In this document: in pieces, positions 55,528 to 64,000 of the stretch
How positions within the stretch are numbered: position 1 is the first letter of the stretch
Layout of the letters: each line of letters begins with the position of its first letter
Source of the DNA: Sphingomonas sp. Leaf208
GTDB lineage: Bacteria; Pseudomonadota; Alphaproteobacteria; Sphingomonadales; Sphingomonadaceae
Assembly: GCF_001421415.1 (NCBI RefSeq)
Contig: NZ_LMKH01000012.1
Coordinates: 418,597 to 482,596 of the forward strand
Direction of reading: 5' to 3'
DNA: 64,000 nt
Notes under the pieces: generated by a model
Database searches by the model: none
Seen by the model: the letters and a program-made list of their open reading frames with translations, nothing else
What the model was told of the DNA's origin: nothing
Position numbers and translations under genes: made by a program

Positions 55528-56628
55528 ATGACAGAGGAGCAAGCCGGCCCCGTGCGCGTCGGGCTGATCGGCTACGGGTTCTCCGGCAAGACCTTCCATG
55601 CCCCGTTGATAGCGTCAGTCGCGGGGCTCGCGCTTTGCGCGGTGTCGTCCAGCGATGCCGGGAAAGTGCAGGCGGACTTTCCGGGGATGGCAGTCTACGC
55701 CGATCCGCACGCACTGATCGCGGCTGAGAACATAGACCTCGTCGTGATCGCGACGCCGAACGAGACGCACGCACCGCTCGCGAGGGCAGCGATCGCGGCG
55801 GGGAAGCATGTCGTGATCGACAAGCCGTTCACGCTCGACCTCGGCGAGGCACGCGGGCTTGTCGCGCTGGCGGACGATCGGGGGGTACTGCTGTCCGTCT
55901 TCCACAACCGGCGCTGGGACAGTGATTTCCTCACCGTGCGTGCCGCGATCGACGCCGGTATCGTCGGCAACGTCACGCATTTCGAATCGCATTTCGACCG
56001 GTTCCGGCCGGACGTCCGCGACCGCTGGCGCGAGCGATCGGGGCCGGGCAGCGGCGTCTGGTACGATCTCGGTCCGCATCTCGTCGATCAGGCATTGCTC
56101 CTGTTCGGCCTGCCGGACACGGTCCAGGCGTCGATCGCGACACAGCGGCCGGGTGCGATGACCGACGATTGGGCACACGTCGTCCTGTCCTATGGCGAGC
56201 GCCGCGTGATCCTCCAGGCGAGTATGCTGGTGGCAGGCGGCGTCGACCGGTTCACCGTGCACGGCACCGCCGGCAGCATGACGAAGCACTGCGCCGACCG
56301 CCAGGAGGCGCAGCTTCTAAGCGGAATGCGGCCGGGCGACGCGAACTGGGGTGAGGATCCCGACCCGCTCGTGATCCACGCCGCCGACGGGCAACGCGAA
56401 CAGCGCGCGCTACCCGGCGACCAGCGCCATTATTATCGGGGCATCGCGGCGGCGGTTCGGGGCGCAGCGAAAAACCCGGTCGCGCCGATCGAAGCGCTGG
56501 CGGTCATGGCCGTCCTCGAGGCGGCGTTCCTGTCCGCAAAGACCGGCGCGACGACGGCATTGGCGCTGACCGATCGCGAGCGGGACGCCGCAGCCTGCGC
56601 CTTATCATCCGCGACTGTACAAATCTGA
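55528..56628 (+). CDS. Gfo/Idh/MocA family oxidoreductase
   Basis: A 366-residue NAD(P)-dependent dehydrogenase. Rossmann motif GLIGYGFSGKTFHAPLI near residue 10, ATPNETHAPLARAAIAAGKH and catalytic-region VIDKPFTLDLGEA. The GGMN-fold domain has VWYDLGPHLVDQALLLFG. It resembles the YdgJ-type oxidoreductases acting on sugars or inositols. ATG 55528 follows AGGGG; GTG 55522 is possible. Confidence 0.92.
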   Translation: MTEEQAGPVRVGLIGYGFSGKTFHAPLIASVAGLALCAVSSSDAGKVQADFPGMAVYADPHALIAAENIDLVVIATPNETHAPLARAAIAAGKHVVIDKPFTLDLGEARGLVALADDRGVLLSVFHNRRWDSDFLTVRAAIDAGIVGNVTHFESHFDRFRPDVRDRWRERSGPGSGVWYDLGPHLVDQALLLFGLPDTVQASIATQRPGAMTDDWAHVVLSYGERRVILQASMLVAGGVDRFTVHGTAGSMTKHCADRQEAQLLSGMRPGDANWGEDPDPLVIHAADGQREQRALPGDQRHYYRGIAAAVRGAAKNPVAPIEALAVMAVLEAAFLSAKTGATTALALTDRERDAAACALSSATVQI

Positions 56629-56724
56629 ACGATCCGTCCCGGCGTCGCGCGGGTATCGAATGCGTCGCTTGCGAAGCACCTCCGGTCGGTTGCCGATCCG
56701 GATCTTCTCTGACAGGATTGCGGC

Positions 56725-57149
56725 GTGCCCGACCCTCTTCACCATGGCCTCAACCAATCGCGGTGGCCCAAGCGGATCGGTCGGCTCATCGATGCGATCT
56801 GCCTGGTGGCGCTGATCGTGGTGATCGTCACAGTCATCTATGGCTTCTGGCTGCGCGCGATCTGGGCACATGGCTATTACCTGGCGGTCGCGGTCGCGGT
56901 GCTGGGCGCGTTCGTCATCCTGATCGGCCTTGCGCAACAGGCGATCGCCGCGCGCGACGTGGCGACCTGGCGCGACATGCCGAATGGCAGATCCGCGCGG
57001 CTCGGGCGGCGGCTGGACAGGCCGGCGCGACGCAGGCGGATGCCGACGACGAGATCGAGGCGAATGCCGCCGCCTATTACGAGATCCTGATCGGGACGCT
57101 GGTCGCGCATGCGGAACAGGACGAACGGAGCATCGTCGATGAGCGGTGA
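56725..57149 (+). pseudogene. small two-TM protein with probable frameshift
   Basis: The first frame gives a cytosolic start (MPDPLHHGLNQSRWPKRIGR) and two TM helices (AICLVALIVVIVTVIYGFWL and LAVAVAVLGAFVILIGLAQQ). After ATWRDMP near 56985 it becomes Arg-rich nonsense. Another frame continues with AEWQIRAARAAAGQAG and ends AYYEILIGTLVAHAEQDERS, a sensible C-terminus with a stop at 57149. One indel joins them. No family recognised. It may be a true frameshift or a sequencing error. Confidence 0.45.
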
Positions 57150-57226
57150 TCCGCATCTCGAACTCGGCGAAAGCCTGCCGCGGTTCCTGTCACACTGGCT
57201 GGTGGCGATCCTGGCACGTCACCCGG

Positions 57227-58707
57227 TCATTCGCCGGCGGTAAGCACCGGGCGATGCTTGCGCTTGCGACGGCGGAGTTCGCGCATCACGTCGTCGCCCG
57301 CCTGCTTGACCGGCGCCGTCCGCTTGTCGTCCATCGTGCAATAATGCGCGAGCGCGATCACGAAGAAGAAGATCGTGCGGACGATGCCGTCGCGCTCGAA
57401 CAGGCCGCTCTCGATGATGTTGTGGCCGATGCAGAACATCAGCATCGCCGAGATCAGCGCGCCCCGCCCCTTCGCGACGTCGGCGCTCGCGAGCAGCCTT
57501 CCCAACGGCCACACCGCCATCGCGAAGACCATCAGCAGTACGCCTGGAATACCGACCGTCACGAGCTGGTCGATATACCCCGAATGGCCGACGGTGATCT
57601 TGGTGACATAGCCATGGCCGCATTCGAACACCGGGCGGCTGCTCTCGATGTCCAGAACGACCCGAAGCCTGCGCCGAGCAAGGGATGGTCGCCGGCATAG
57701 TTCAGCAGCGCCCCCCAGATCTGGCCACAGCCAGTAAATGCCTTTGGCTGGAGGAAGTTGGACTGGACCATGTCGGCATAGGCGCGGGTCAGGAACCAGA
57801 AAACCGATCTAACGATCATCAGGATCGGGATGATGTAGCGACGCAGGCGGATCCTGACCGTCTCGAAGACGATGCCGCCGACCGAGGCGAGCACCACCAT
57901 GCCGCCCGACGTCTTCGACTGCAACCGGAACAGGAAATATCCCGCCACCAGGATCCCGAAAATGCGGATCATCGGTCGGATCCGCTTCGCATCGAACAGG
58001 AACATGATGATGCACAACGCACACACCGCGCCAGCGAAGTTCTTGTGGCCGAGGAAGCCGCGCCAGTTGCCGATCAGTGCCATCGCCTGTTCTTCGCCCT
58101 CAAGATGAATGCCTACCATCGGATCCATCACGACCACGAGATACGAGATCAGGATCGCGGCGAGCAGCGAATAGCGAAGCAGATCGACGTCCAGTTGATC
58201 CCCGCCGTGCCGGACAAGACTGAACACCATCCACGCGACCAGCGTCGTCAGGAATATACGGTGGAATGCGTTAACCGGGTCGAGAGCCCAGGATACGCTG
58301 ATCCAGCACTATGCGAGCGCGAGCAACATCGGCCAGGTGAACGCGACCAGCGACTTCGGACTCGCCGAGGGACGGATCGCGAAGATCGTTCCGGCCAGGA
58401 TCGCGAGATAGCCGATCTGTCGTACGGCGCTCCCGTCGCCGCCATTGCCGCCCTCGACATTGGTCATGATCGGACTGGAGCATCATCAGGGAATCAGCGC
58501 GATGATCGCGATCCGCAGCGGCATCAGGCGATCGCCGACGCTTCTCAGCATCGGCGCGTCGTCGTCCGCACTGCCCTTGCCGAGCCTGGCAAGCCAGTCG
58601 CTGCCCGAATAGGCTTCGGCCTTCGACAGCGCCTTCGCGGTCCCGCCCATGCCGGAGGATCGGGTCGCGCGTTCGGATCGGTTCGTGCCGTCGGGACCTG
58701 AAAGCAT
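57227..58707 (-). pseudogene. O-antigen ligase/polymerase-like (Wzy/WaaL) gene, multiply disrupted
   Basis: A polytopic membrane protein of roughly 470 residues with the Wzy_C region (LSLVVV-type helices, HLEGEEQAMALIGNWRGFLG, GHKNFAGAVCAL and HPLLGAGFGSFW, later GHSGYIDQLVTVGIPGVLLM). Lesions: tandem stops after LRIAIIALIP near 58490, an in-frame TAG in LALA-stop-CWISVSW near 58305, and a one-base deletion at GFGSFW (about 57640) that shifts into DIESSRPVFECGHGYV. At least three independent defects make it a real pseudogene of polysaccharide assembly. Confidence 0.75.
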
Positions 58708-59044
58708 GCAGAAACTCTCTCGATAGGATGCATCGCAGCTACGACGCGTGCCGAACAGGTTGCGCGATAGCTATCGACGCGGCCGACGATACGCACGCGA
58801 CCGTCACCCGAGGTCTGACCGCCGCGACGACAGGAATCCAGCCGTCAGCGCCCGATGACATCTTCACTGTGCTTGCTTTGTTCATGCTCGGAAACTTGAA
58901 TTGCGAGGAGTCAAAATGAACCGATATTCACCCGTTCGCGCTTCCAATGTCGATTTTTACAATTTTAATGTGCTGAAAACGTATCTAGATGGTTGAACCC
59001 AATGTCGCACGCCGTTACGGCGTCCGCGGACAATGGAGTATACT

Positions 59045-59548
59045 ATGGCCGAAGATACCACCGACCTGAATGCCGTCGAGCTGGCAACAGAACTGACGAT
59101 CGCATGGCTCGGCAACCCGAATACCCGGAGTTCGGCTGATGACGTTCCCGCGTTTCTCGGCAAGATGCATGAGACCGTCGCGACGTTGCTCGGTACCACG
59201 ATCGAAGCTGCTCCGGTCGAAGCTGCCGCGGAATACACGCCTGCCGTAACGGCACGCAAATCGCTCGCGTCGAAGGATCACATCATCTCGATGATCGACG
59301 GCAAGTCGTACAAGACCTTGCGCCGTCACCTCGCGACGCACGGCATGACGCCGGCCGAATACCGCGAACGCTACGGACTGAAGCCCGATTACCCGATGGT
59401 CGCCGAGAACTACTCGGAGAGCCGTCGTGCGATGGCGAAGAAGATCGGCCTCGGACGCAAGCCCGGCCCGCGCAAGACCGATTCGGCGCCTGCCCAGCAG
59501 ACGACGACCCGCAAGCGCAAGACGGACGCTGCCGCCGCCGCTGAATAA
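59045..59548 (+). CDS. MucR/Ros family transcriptional regulator lacking zinc-finger cysteines
   Basis: A 167-residue MucR-like protein: VELATELTIAWLGNPNTRSS (N-terminal oligomerisation), then KSYKTLRRHLATHGMTPAEY and SRRAMAKKIGLGRKPGP. In Ros/MucR the segment before the helix has CxxC-type Cys; here it is HIISMIDGKSY with no cysteine, so zinc binding is lost or altered. It silences AT-rich targets and often controls motility and exopolysaccharide genes. It faces the flagellar block and has an AT-rich upstream region (58708-59044, no gene seen). ATG 59045. Confidence 0.88.
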   Translation: MAEDTTDLNAVELATELTIAWLGNPNTRSSADDVPAFLGKMHETVATLLGTTIEAAPVEAAAEYTPAVTARKSLASKDHIISMIDGKSYKTLRRHLATHGMTPAEYRERYGLKPDYPMVAENYSESRRAMAKKIGLGRKPGPRKTDSAPAQQTTTRKRKTDAAAAAE

Positions 59549-59570
59549 GCGACGCAGCGAGTGACGACAA

Positions 59571-59606
59571 AAAGGACTGGCGCCTTGCGGCACCGGTCCT
59601 TTTTTG
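59571..59606. terminator. bidirectional terminator between mucR-like gene and motB
   Basis: AAAGGACTGG and CCGGTCCTTT with inner pairing around CGCCTTGCGGCA; flanked by A-tract on one side and T-tract (CCTTTTTTG) on the other, so it can serve both converging genes. Confidence 0.85.
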
Positions 59607-59634
59607 TTGCGCGTACCGTGGGAACGCGGCGGCG

Positions 59635-60540
59635 TTACTTGGCGAAGATCCCACGCCTGTAAAGCAACGTGATCGCGACGCGGCGATTGCGCGGGTCGGC
59701 AGGATCTTTCACGATCAGCGGTTCGCGGTCGGCGACGCCCTCGATCCGCTCGAACCGTTGCTCGGGCGTACCACCCGACAACAGCCGCCGCCGCGTCGCC
59801 TCGGCGCGCCCCGAAGACAGCATCCAGTTGTTCATCGCACGCGGGTCGCCATACGGCACGCTGTCGGTATGGCCGCGGATCATGATCGGGTTCTGCATGC
59901 CCTGCACCGACCCCGCGATCATCCCGATCAAGGCCGACGCTTCCGGATCGAGCGCGGTCGTGCCGAGGGCGAACATCGAATAATCCGCGTCGTCGACCAG
60001 ATCGATTCGCATGCCGTCCTGCGTCGGCACGAAGCGGACATGATTCTGCAGCCGCGACAGCCTAGCGTTCCCGGAGATCTGGCCCAGCACGCGCTTGCGC
60101 AACGCCGCGAAGTTCTTCTGGTCTTCCTTGGTCAGCGCATCGCGGCTCTTCAGCGAACCCTTGGGCCCCGTCCCCGCCGACGGCCCGCCGAGCCCTGCAT
60201 CCGGGATCGCAAGCTGAGCCATGCTGGTCTGTCCTGGCTTCGGCCCGATGCGATTCTTGTCGAGGATCGATTCGCCGCCGAACAGCCCGCCGCCGCCGAT
60301 GCCCAGCGAGCGCGTGTTGAGGATGGTCGGCGCGAAGTAATCGGCGATGCCCTTGCGCTGCTTCTCGGTGGTCGCGCCGACGATCCACAGCAACAGGAAG
60401 AACGCCATCATCGCGGTCACGAAATCGGCGTACGCGACTTTCCACGCGCCGCCGTGATGGCCGCCATGCGCCTCGATATAGATCTTCTTGACGATGACCT
60501 TGGGGGGCTGGTTCGTACCGTGGGGCGCGCGCGCGGCCAT
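59635..60540 (-). CDS. motB: flagellar motor protein MotB
   Basis: A 301-residue stator subunit. Cytosolic basic N-terminus (KVIVKKIYIEAHGGHHGGAW), one TM helix with the proton-binding Asp in YADFVTAMMAFFLLLWIVG, then a periplasmic OmpA-like domain: IMIRGHTDSVPYGDPRAMNN and SSGRAEATRRRLL. It anchors MotA to peptidoglycan. 20 bp after motA, typical of the motAB pair. Confidence 0.95.
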   Translation of the reverse strand: MAARAPHGTNQPPKVIVKKIYIEAHGGHHGGAWKVAYADFVTAMMAFFLLLWIVGATTEKQRKGIADYFAPTILNTRSLGIGGGGLFGGESILDKNRIGPKPGQTSMAQLAIPDAGLGGPSAGTGPKGSLKSRDALTKEDQKNFAALRKRVLGQISGNARLSRLQNHVRFVPTQDGMRIDLVDDADYSMFALGTTALDPEASALIGMIAGSVQGMQNPIMIRGHTDSVPYGDPRAMNNWMLSSGRAEATRRRLLSGGTPEQRFERIEGVADREPLIVKDPADPRNRRVAITLLYRRGIFAK

Positions 60541-60560
60541 GACGTTACTTGCCTCCCATC

Positions 60561-61424
60561 TTACTTGCCACGAAGCCCGTCGAAGACTTCGGCGAAGCCC
60601 GGCTGGTTCTTGTGCGCGATGCCCGAGCGCGCGGCCTCGATCACCAGCGGCTGCGGATGACCGTGTAGCGAGGCGATGATGATCTGCTTCACCACGTCGT
60701 AGATCGAGGCGTCGGCATCGAGCACCTGCTTCAGCCGGTTCGCGAGCGGCGCGACCATGCCGTAGGCGAGCAGCACGCCCATGAACGTCCCGACCAGCGC
60801 CGAGCCGATCATCGCGCCTAGAATTGACGGAGGCTTGTCGATCGAGCCCATCGTCTTCACCACGCCGAGCACCGCGGCGACGATGCCCAGCGCGGGCAGC
60901 GCGTCGGCGAGACTGGCGAGCGTGCCGTGCGCAGCCTCTTCCTCGTGATGATGGTTCTTGATCGAGTGATCCATCACCTCTTCGACCGCATGCACGTCGA
61001 GCGTACCAGACGACACCACGACCAGGCGCAGCGTATCGGCGATGAGGTTAATGAGCGCCTTGTCCTTCAGGAGCTTCGGATATTCGGCGAACACGGCGGA
61101 AGACTGCGGATCCTCGACATGCGGCTCGAGAACGATCGGCCCGTCCATCCGCAGCATCTTCATCAACCTGCTGACGAGGAAGATGACGTCGAGAAAATCC
61201 TGCTTCTTGTATTTCGGACCCTTAAAGACCTTGCCCAGGCCGGCGCCGAGACCTTTCAGCTCCTTGCCCGAATTGCCGATGATCAGCGCGCCGGCGGCGG
61301 CGCCACCGATGATCAGCATCTCGTGCGGGATAGCCTCCATGACGGGGCCGAGCGCGCCGCCGGTGAAGGCGAATCCGCCGAACACCATGACGAGCAGGAC
61401 GACGATGCCGATGACCGGAAACAT
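60561..61424 (-). CDS. motA: flagellar motor stator protein MotA
   Basis: A 287-residue MotA with four TM helices: start MFPVIGIVVLLVMVFGGFAF, second helix EMLIIGGAAAGALIIG, and the last pair ALPALGIVAAVLGVVKTMGS and IGSALVGTFMGVLLAYGMVA. The charged cytoplasmic loop includes RLMKMLRMDGP. A His-rich stretch (KNHHHEEEAAHG) lies in the loop near residue 160. Forms the proton channel with MotB. Confidence 0.95.
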   Translation of the reverse strand: MFPVIGIVVLLVMVFGGFAFTGGALGPVMEAIPHEMLIIGGAAAGALIIGNSGKELKGLGAGLGKVFKGPKYKKQDFLDVIFLVSRLMKMLRMDGPIVLEPHVEDPQSSAVFAEYPKLLKDKALINLIADTLRLVVVSSGTLDVHAVEEVMDHSIKNHHHEEEAAHGTLASLADALPALGIVAAVLGVVKTMGSIDKPPSILGAMIGSALVGTFMGVLLAYGMVAPLANRLKQVLDADASIYDVVKQIIIASLHGHPQPLVIEAARSGIAHKNQPGFAEVFDGLRGK

Positions 61425-61533
61425 GGTGTTCGAAATTCCCCCAGGGCCGACAGCGGCACTTACGTCGCCAGAGAATTAACCGGATTTGGTAGCCAACCGG
61501 TTACCAGATGCGCGCCTGCGCAATTAAATACGG

Positions 61534-62454
61534 TCAGCGAAGATAATCGAAGAGCGACAGCGCCGAGAGCTTCGAGAAGCTGGCCTGCGTCGCCGACAGT
61601 ATCGTCATCGTCTTCTGCAACTCGACCACCGCCGTCGGGATGTCGGTGTCCTCGAGCGCGGAGCGAGTCTCTTCGCGGTCCACGCCGGTATCCTTCAACC
61701 GCGCCGCCTCCAGATCGACTCGCGCCGCCCGAGCGCCAAGAGACGACTGGACCATCGACACCTGATCGGATGCCGCACTGATGTCTTCCAGCGAGGTACC
61801 GAGCGCGCCCGGCGTGTAATCGTCGGATTGCAGCGCGGTCGCGATGGCGGCGAGCATTTCCAGGGTGTTGATACCGCCATCAATGCCGCCTTCGGCGTTG
61901 GCTTTGCCGCCGACGGTGAAGATGCGCGCGGCGGTTTCGTTCGCCTGGATGCTTTGGCCGTCACCGATCGGGATACCCGATACCGGCTTTCCGGCGAGCG
62001 CGTAGGTGCCATCCGCGGCGACCGCAGGCGCTCCATCGGCGCCTCCGAACAACGCCTGACCGCGGGCGTCCTTGGCATTGGCGAGATTGGCGAGCGTCGC
62101 GACGATACCGGCGAGCTGGACCCCGATCGCCTTGCGGTTCGCCGGGTTGAGCGTGCCGTTCAGCGCCTGCGTCGTGAGCTCCGCCGCGCTCTGCAACTGA
62201 TCGGTGATCGCGGTCAGGCTGGTATCGGCCTGCGTCAGCACCGATGCGGCGGTATCGAGGTTCGCGGCATACGCCTTGTCGTTCGCGGTATCGCGCGCGA
62301 GCCCGGCGAGCCGCTGATACGCGACGCTGTCCTGCGACGGCGCGGAGAACCGCTTGGTGCTCGCGATCTGCGTCTGGAGCGCATCCGCCTTGCCGGTAAG
62401 CGACGCCATCGTGCTCGCGGCACGATCGTAGAAAAGGCTGGTGGCGATCTGCAT
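61534..62454 (-). CDS. flgL: flagellar hook-filament junction protein FlgL
   Basis: A 306-residue flagellin-like protein: MQIATSLFYDRAASTMASLT at the N-terminus (D0/D1 helix) and a C-terminal helix VVELQKTMTILSATQASFSK. It is colinear with FlgL (HAP3) and much longer than a filament linker. It follows flgK by 5 bp; motA lies 109 bp further on, beyond a gap with no gene. Confidence 0.92.
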   Translation of the reverse strand: MQIATSLFYDRAASTMASLTGKADALQTQIASTKRFSAPSQDSVAYQRLAGLARDTANDKAYAANLDTAASVLTQADTSLTAITDQLQSAAELTTQALNGTLNPANRKAIGVQLAGIVATLANLANAKDARGQALFGGADGAPAVAADGTYALAGKPVSGIPIGDGQSIQANETAARIFTVGGKANAEGGIDGGINTLEMLAAIATALQSDDYTPGALGTSLEDISAASDQVSMVQSSLGARAARVDLEAARLKDTGVDREETRSALEDTDIPTAVVELQKTMTILSATQASFSKLSALSLFDYLR

Positions 62455-62459
62455 GAGCG

Positions 62460-63806
62460 TTACCGTAGATCGAGGATGGTCTGGAACGTGTCGCGCGCGG
62501 TCTGGATCACGCGGCTCGACGCCTGATAGGCCTGCTGGAAGCGCAGCAGGTCGACCGCCTCGCTATCCAGGTCGACACCCGACGAAGAGGCCAGCGACGC
62601 GACCGCGCCGTCGCGGATCGCGCCTTGCGCATCGGCAACCGTCTTGCGCTGTTCGAGCGCGGCGGCGTTGCCGGCGATCAGCGTGGTGGTCCGCGTTTCG
62701 AACCCGCCGCTGGTCCGAAGCGCCTGCAAGGCGGCGAGGTTGGACGCGTCGCGCACGGCGCCGGTCGCGCCCGCCGCGGCGATCCCGCGCGGATCGGTCA
62801 GCGAGACGGAAATGTCGGCGGGACGGGTGCCGGTCTCGAAGAGAGCGGCGCCTGGGTTCCCGCTGAGATCGCGGCCTTGCGCCTGGACCGCGTTGACCTG
62901 GGTGGTGAAGTCGCTGGCGATGCCATTGAGCGACCCGCGCACCGCGGCTATACGCTGCGCGCCCTCGGCCATTCCGGCCAGTGCGCCACCCGTTGGTGAC
63001 AAATCGGTCGTGACACCATCGCGGATGACCGCGAACTGCACCGCGCCTTCGTCGTTGCGCGCGAACGACGCCTGTCCGCTCTGGTTGCCGACGACGAACA
63101 CCGTGCCGGTCGTGCCACCGAGCCGAACCGTCGCGCGCCCGAGGTCATCGAACGCGGTGCTGACGTCGGTCAGCGTGCTCATCTGGTCGAGCAATTGATC
63201 GCGCTGGTCGGCGAGCTGCGCCGCGCTGGACGATCCCGGCGGCGTCCGCGCGAGCCCATCATTGACCTTGGCAAGCGCGGTACCGAGCGAGTTGAGCGAC
63301 TGGACCGCCTGCGACGCGGACGAATCGAGTTCGGTCGCGGCGGTATCGAGTGCCTTGCCCGTCGCGGCAAAGGCCTGGGCGGCAGTCTTCGCCGCTTCGA
63401 GCATGACCGCGCGCGCCGGTACGGAGGTCGGGTCGGCCGACAGGGTCTGCGCCGAACTGAAGAAACTGGTGAGGCGATCGCCGAGCTTGTTGTCGCCGAG
63501 CGACGATTCGATCCGGCTCATCCAGGCGACGCTGGTCTCGGTCTTGCCGAGATCGGTGCCCGCCGAGCGAACCGCTTGCGATCGATACGCGTTGGCGCTG
63601 CGACCCACGCCGACGACGATCACGCCGCTGCCGGTCGCCGAGTTGCGCGCGTTGATCCCGCCATTGACCGAGGAGACCTCAGCCAGCGTCGTCGTGCGCC
63701 GCGTATAGCCGACCGTTCCGGTGTTCGCGATGTTCTCCGACACCGTCGACAACGCGGTCTGGTAGGCGCGAACGCCCGAGGCGCCGATCGAGAGGAGATC
63801 GCTCAT
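62460..63806 (-). CDS. flgK: flagellar hook-associated protein FlgK
   Basis: A 448-residue HAP1: start LLSIGASGVRAYQTALSTVS with the ENIANTGTVGYTR motif of rod-hook proteins. DQRDQLLDQMSTLTDVS lies in the middle, and the end VDLLRFQQAYQASSRVIQTA is the usual C-terminal helix. It overlaps the flgJ stop by 4 bp. Confidence 0.95.
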   Translation of the reverse strand: MSDLLSIGASGVRAYQTALSTVSENIANTGTVGYTRRTTTLAEVSSVNGGINARNSATGSGVIVVGVGRSANAYRSQAVRSAGTDLGKTETSVAWMSRIESSLGDNKLGDRLTSFFSSAQTLSADPTSVPARAVMLEAAKTAAQAFAATGKALDTAATELDSSASQAVQSLNSLGTALAKVNDGLARTPPGSSSAAQLADQRDQLLDQMSTLTDVSTAFDDLGRATVRLGGTTGTVFVVGNQSGQASFARNDEGAVQFAVIRDGVTTDLSPTGGALAGMAEGAQRIAAVRGSLNGIASDFTTQVNAVQAQGRDLSGNPGAALFETGTRPADISVSLTDPRGIAAAGATGAVRDASNLAALQALRTSGGFETRTTTLIAGNAAALEQRKTVADAQGAIRDGAVASLASSSGVDLDSEAVDLLRFQQAYQASSRVIQTARDTFQTILDLR

Positions 63807-64000
63807 GGCGGCGAGTCTGCAGCAGTCTGGTTAAGATCGGATTGCGATTTGCTCAGAAAATCGGTCATCGCCTTGCCGATGCCGAGCGGCGTGTGCTCGG
63901 CCATCGATTTGGCGACCAACCCGTCCTGCATGTCGGTGAAGGTATCGATCGCCTTCGAATCGAACAGCGGGTCGGCAAGTTTCGCCTGCCGCATGCTCTT
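63803..64000 (-). CDS. rod-binding/assembly protein FlgJ-type (5' end outside window)
   Basis: The last 65 residues of a small protein: KSMRQAKLADPLFDSKAIDT and FTDMQDGLVAKSMAEHTPLG, GIGKAMTDFLSKSQ. This matches the C-terminus of the single-domain FlgJ (rod-binding) family of alphaproteobacteria, which lacks the muramidase half. The ORF is open at 64000, so the start lies beyond the window. Overlaps flgK by 4 bp. Confidence 0.8.
   Translation of the reverse strand, partial: KSMRQAKLADPLFDSKAIDTFTDMQDGLVAKSMAEHTPLGIGKAMTDFLSKSQSDLNQTAADSPP

Noticed and set aside
57139..57243. 34-codon frame (MSGDPHLELGESLPRF...)
   Set aside because: Short, overlaps the end of the frameshifted protein gene and the O-antigen ligase relic, no support beyond an ATG.
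58728..58919. 63-codon frame upstream of the MucR-like gene
   Set aside because: No ribosome-binding site or domain; it lies in an apparent upstream regulatory region.

Overview
The window is high-GC alphaproteobacterial DNA, almost certainly from Sphingomonas or a close sphingomonad. The basis is protein-level resemblance (MucR/Ros regulator, Coq4-type protein, fused betaine-type permease, GyrB, RecF, FlgK/FlgL) together with dispersed palindromic repeats whose translations ([17 protein letters not shown]) are typical of this group. I see no tRNA, rRNA, CRISPR array or insertion sequence.

Layout. 1-6.6 kb: a siderophore-type TonB receptor (minus, cut by the window edge) divergent from a DUF3649/PepSY/DUF3325 iron-uptake operon across a Fur-box-like site, then an exported amidohydrolase and an exported esterase. 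6.6-18 kb: housekeeping genes (prfC, aldose epimerase, GIY-YIG gene-pheS-pheT, rpmI-rplT, a large AsmA-like protein) separated by palindromic repeat pairs. 18-25 kb: small unrelated genes (histidinol-phosphatase-like enzyme, peroxiredoxin, diguanylate cyclase, two tiny membrane peptides, PEBP protein, AlkB-like dioxygenase, a DsbA-family pseudogene).

24.4-34.4 kb is the most interesting part: a redox-stress island. A MarR regulator and a LysR regulator sit upstream of msrB-msrA-GST-CorA-hypothetical-GreA-like-RidA-like-DUF2218. These are followed by a minus-strand HbpS/GlcG-like gene plus thioredoxin-fold gene, then a molybdopterin oxidoreductase with a flavin reductase, then dps. Four transcription units in this island start behind the same promoter module, TGRAAACTATA-N8-GTATTGGATA, with a -10-like hexamer at constant spacing. 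This suggests one regulon, probably driven by the local LysR protein. A second motif, TATATGC-N5-GCAYATA, flanks the MarR gene and the lysR promoter.

34.4-37.7 kb holds relics (an AI-2E transporter tail, a Brp/Blh carotenoid-cleavage fragment and a microbial rhodopsin missing its ends) around a DUF2254 gene and a deacetylase. 37.8-46.6 kb keeps the ancestral order dnaN-recF-gyrB on the minus strand, interrupted by vapBC, coq4 and an OmpA gene. RecF carries a palindromic element in frame, and PheT carries two. 46.7-58.7 kb: phosphatase, rlmN, TauE-type exporter, a fused betaine-type ABC transporter, SDR, pterin dehydratase, metallopeptidase, ccmAB, a Gfo/Idh oxidoreductase and a multiply broken O-antigen-ligase-like gene. 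59-64 kb: a MucR-like regulator facing a flagellar block (motB, motA, flgL, flgK, flgJ).

Several genes carry single frameshifts or stops (DsbA family, redoxin, a two-TM protein, O-antigen ligase). Some may be assembly indels. The O-antigen ligase and rhodopsin loci have too many lesions for that explanation.
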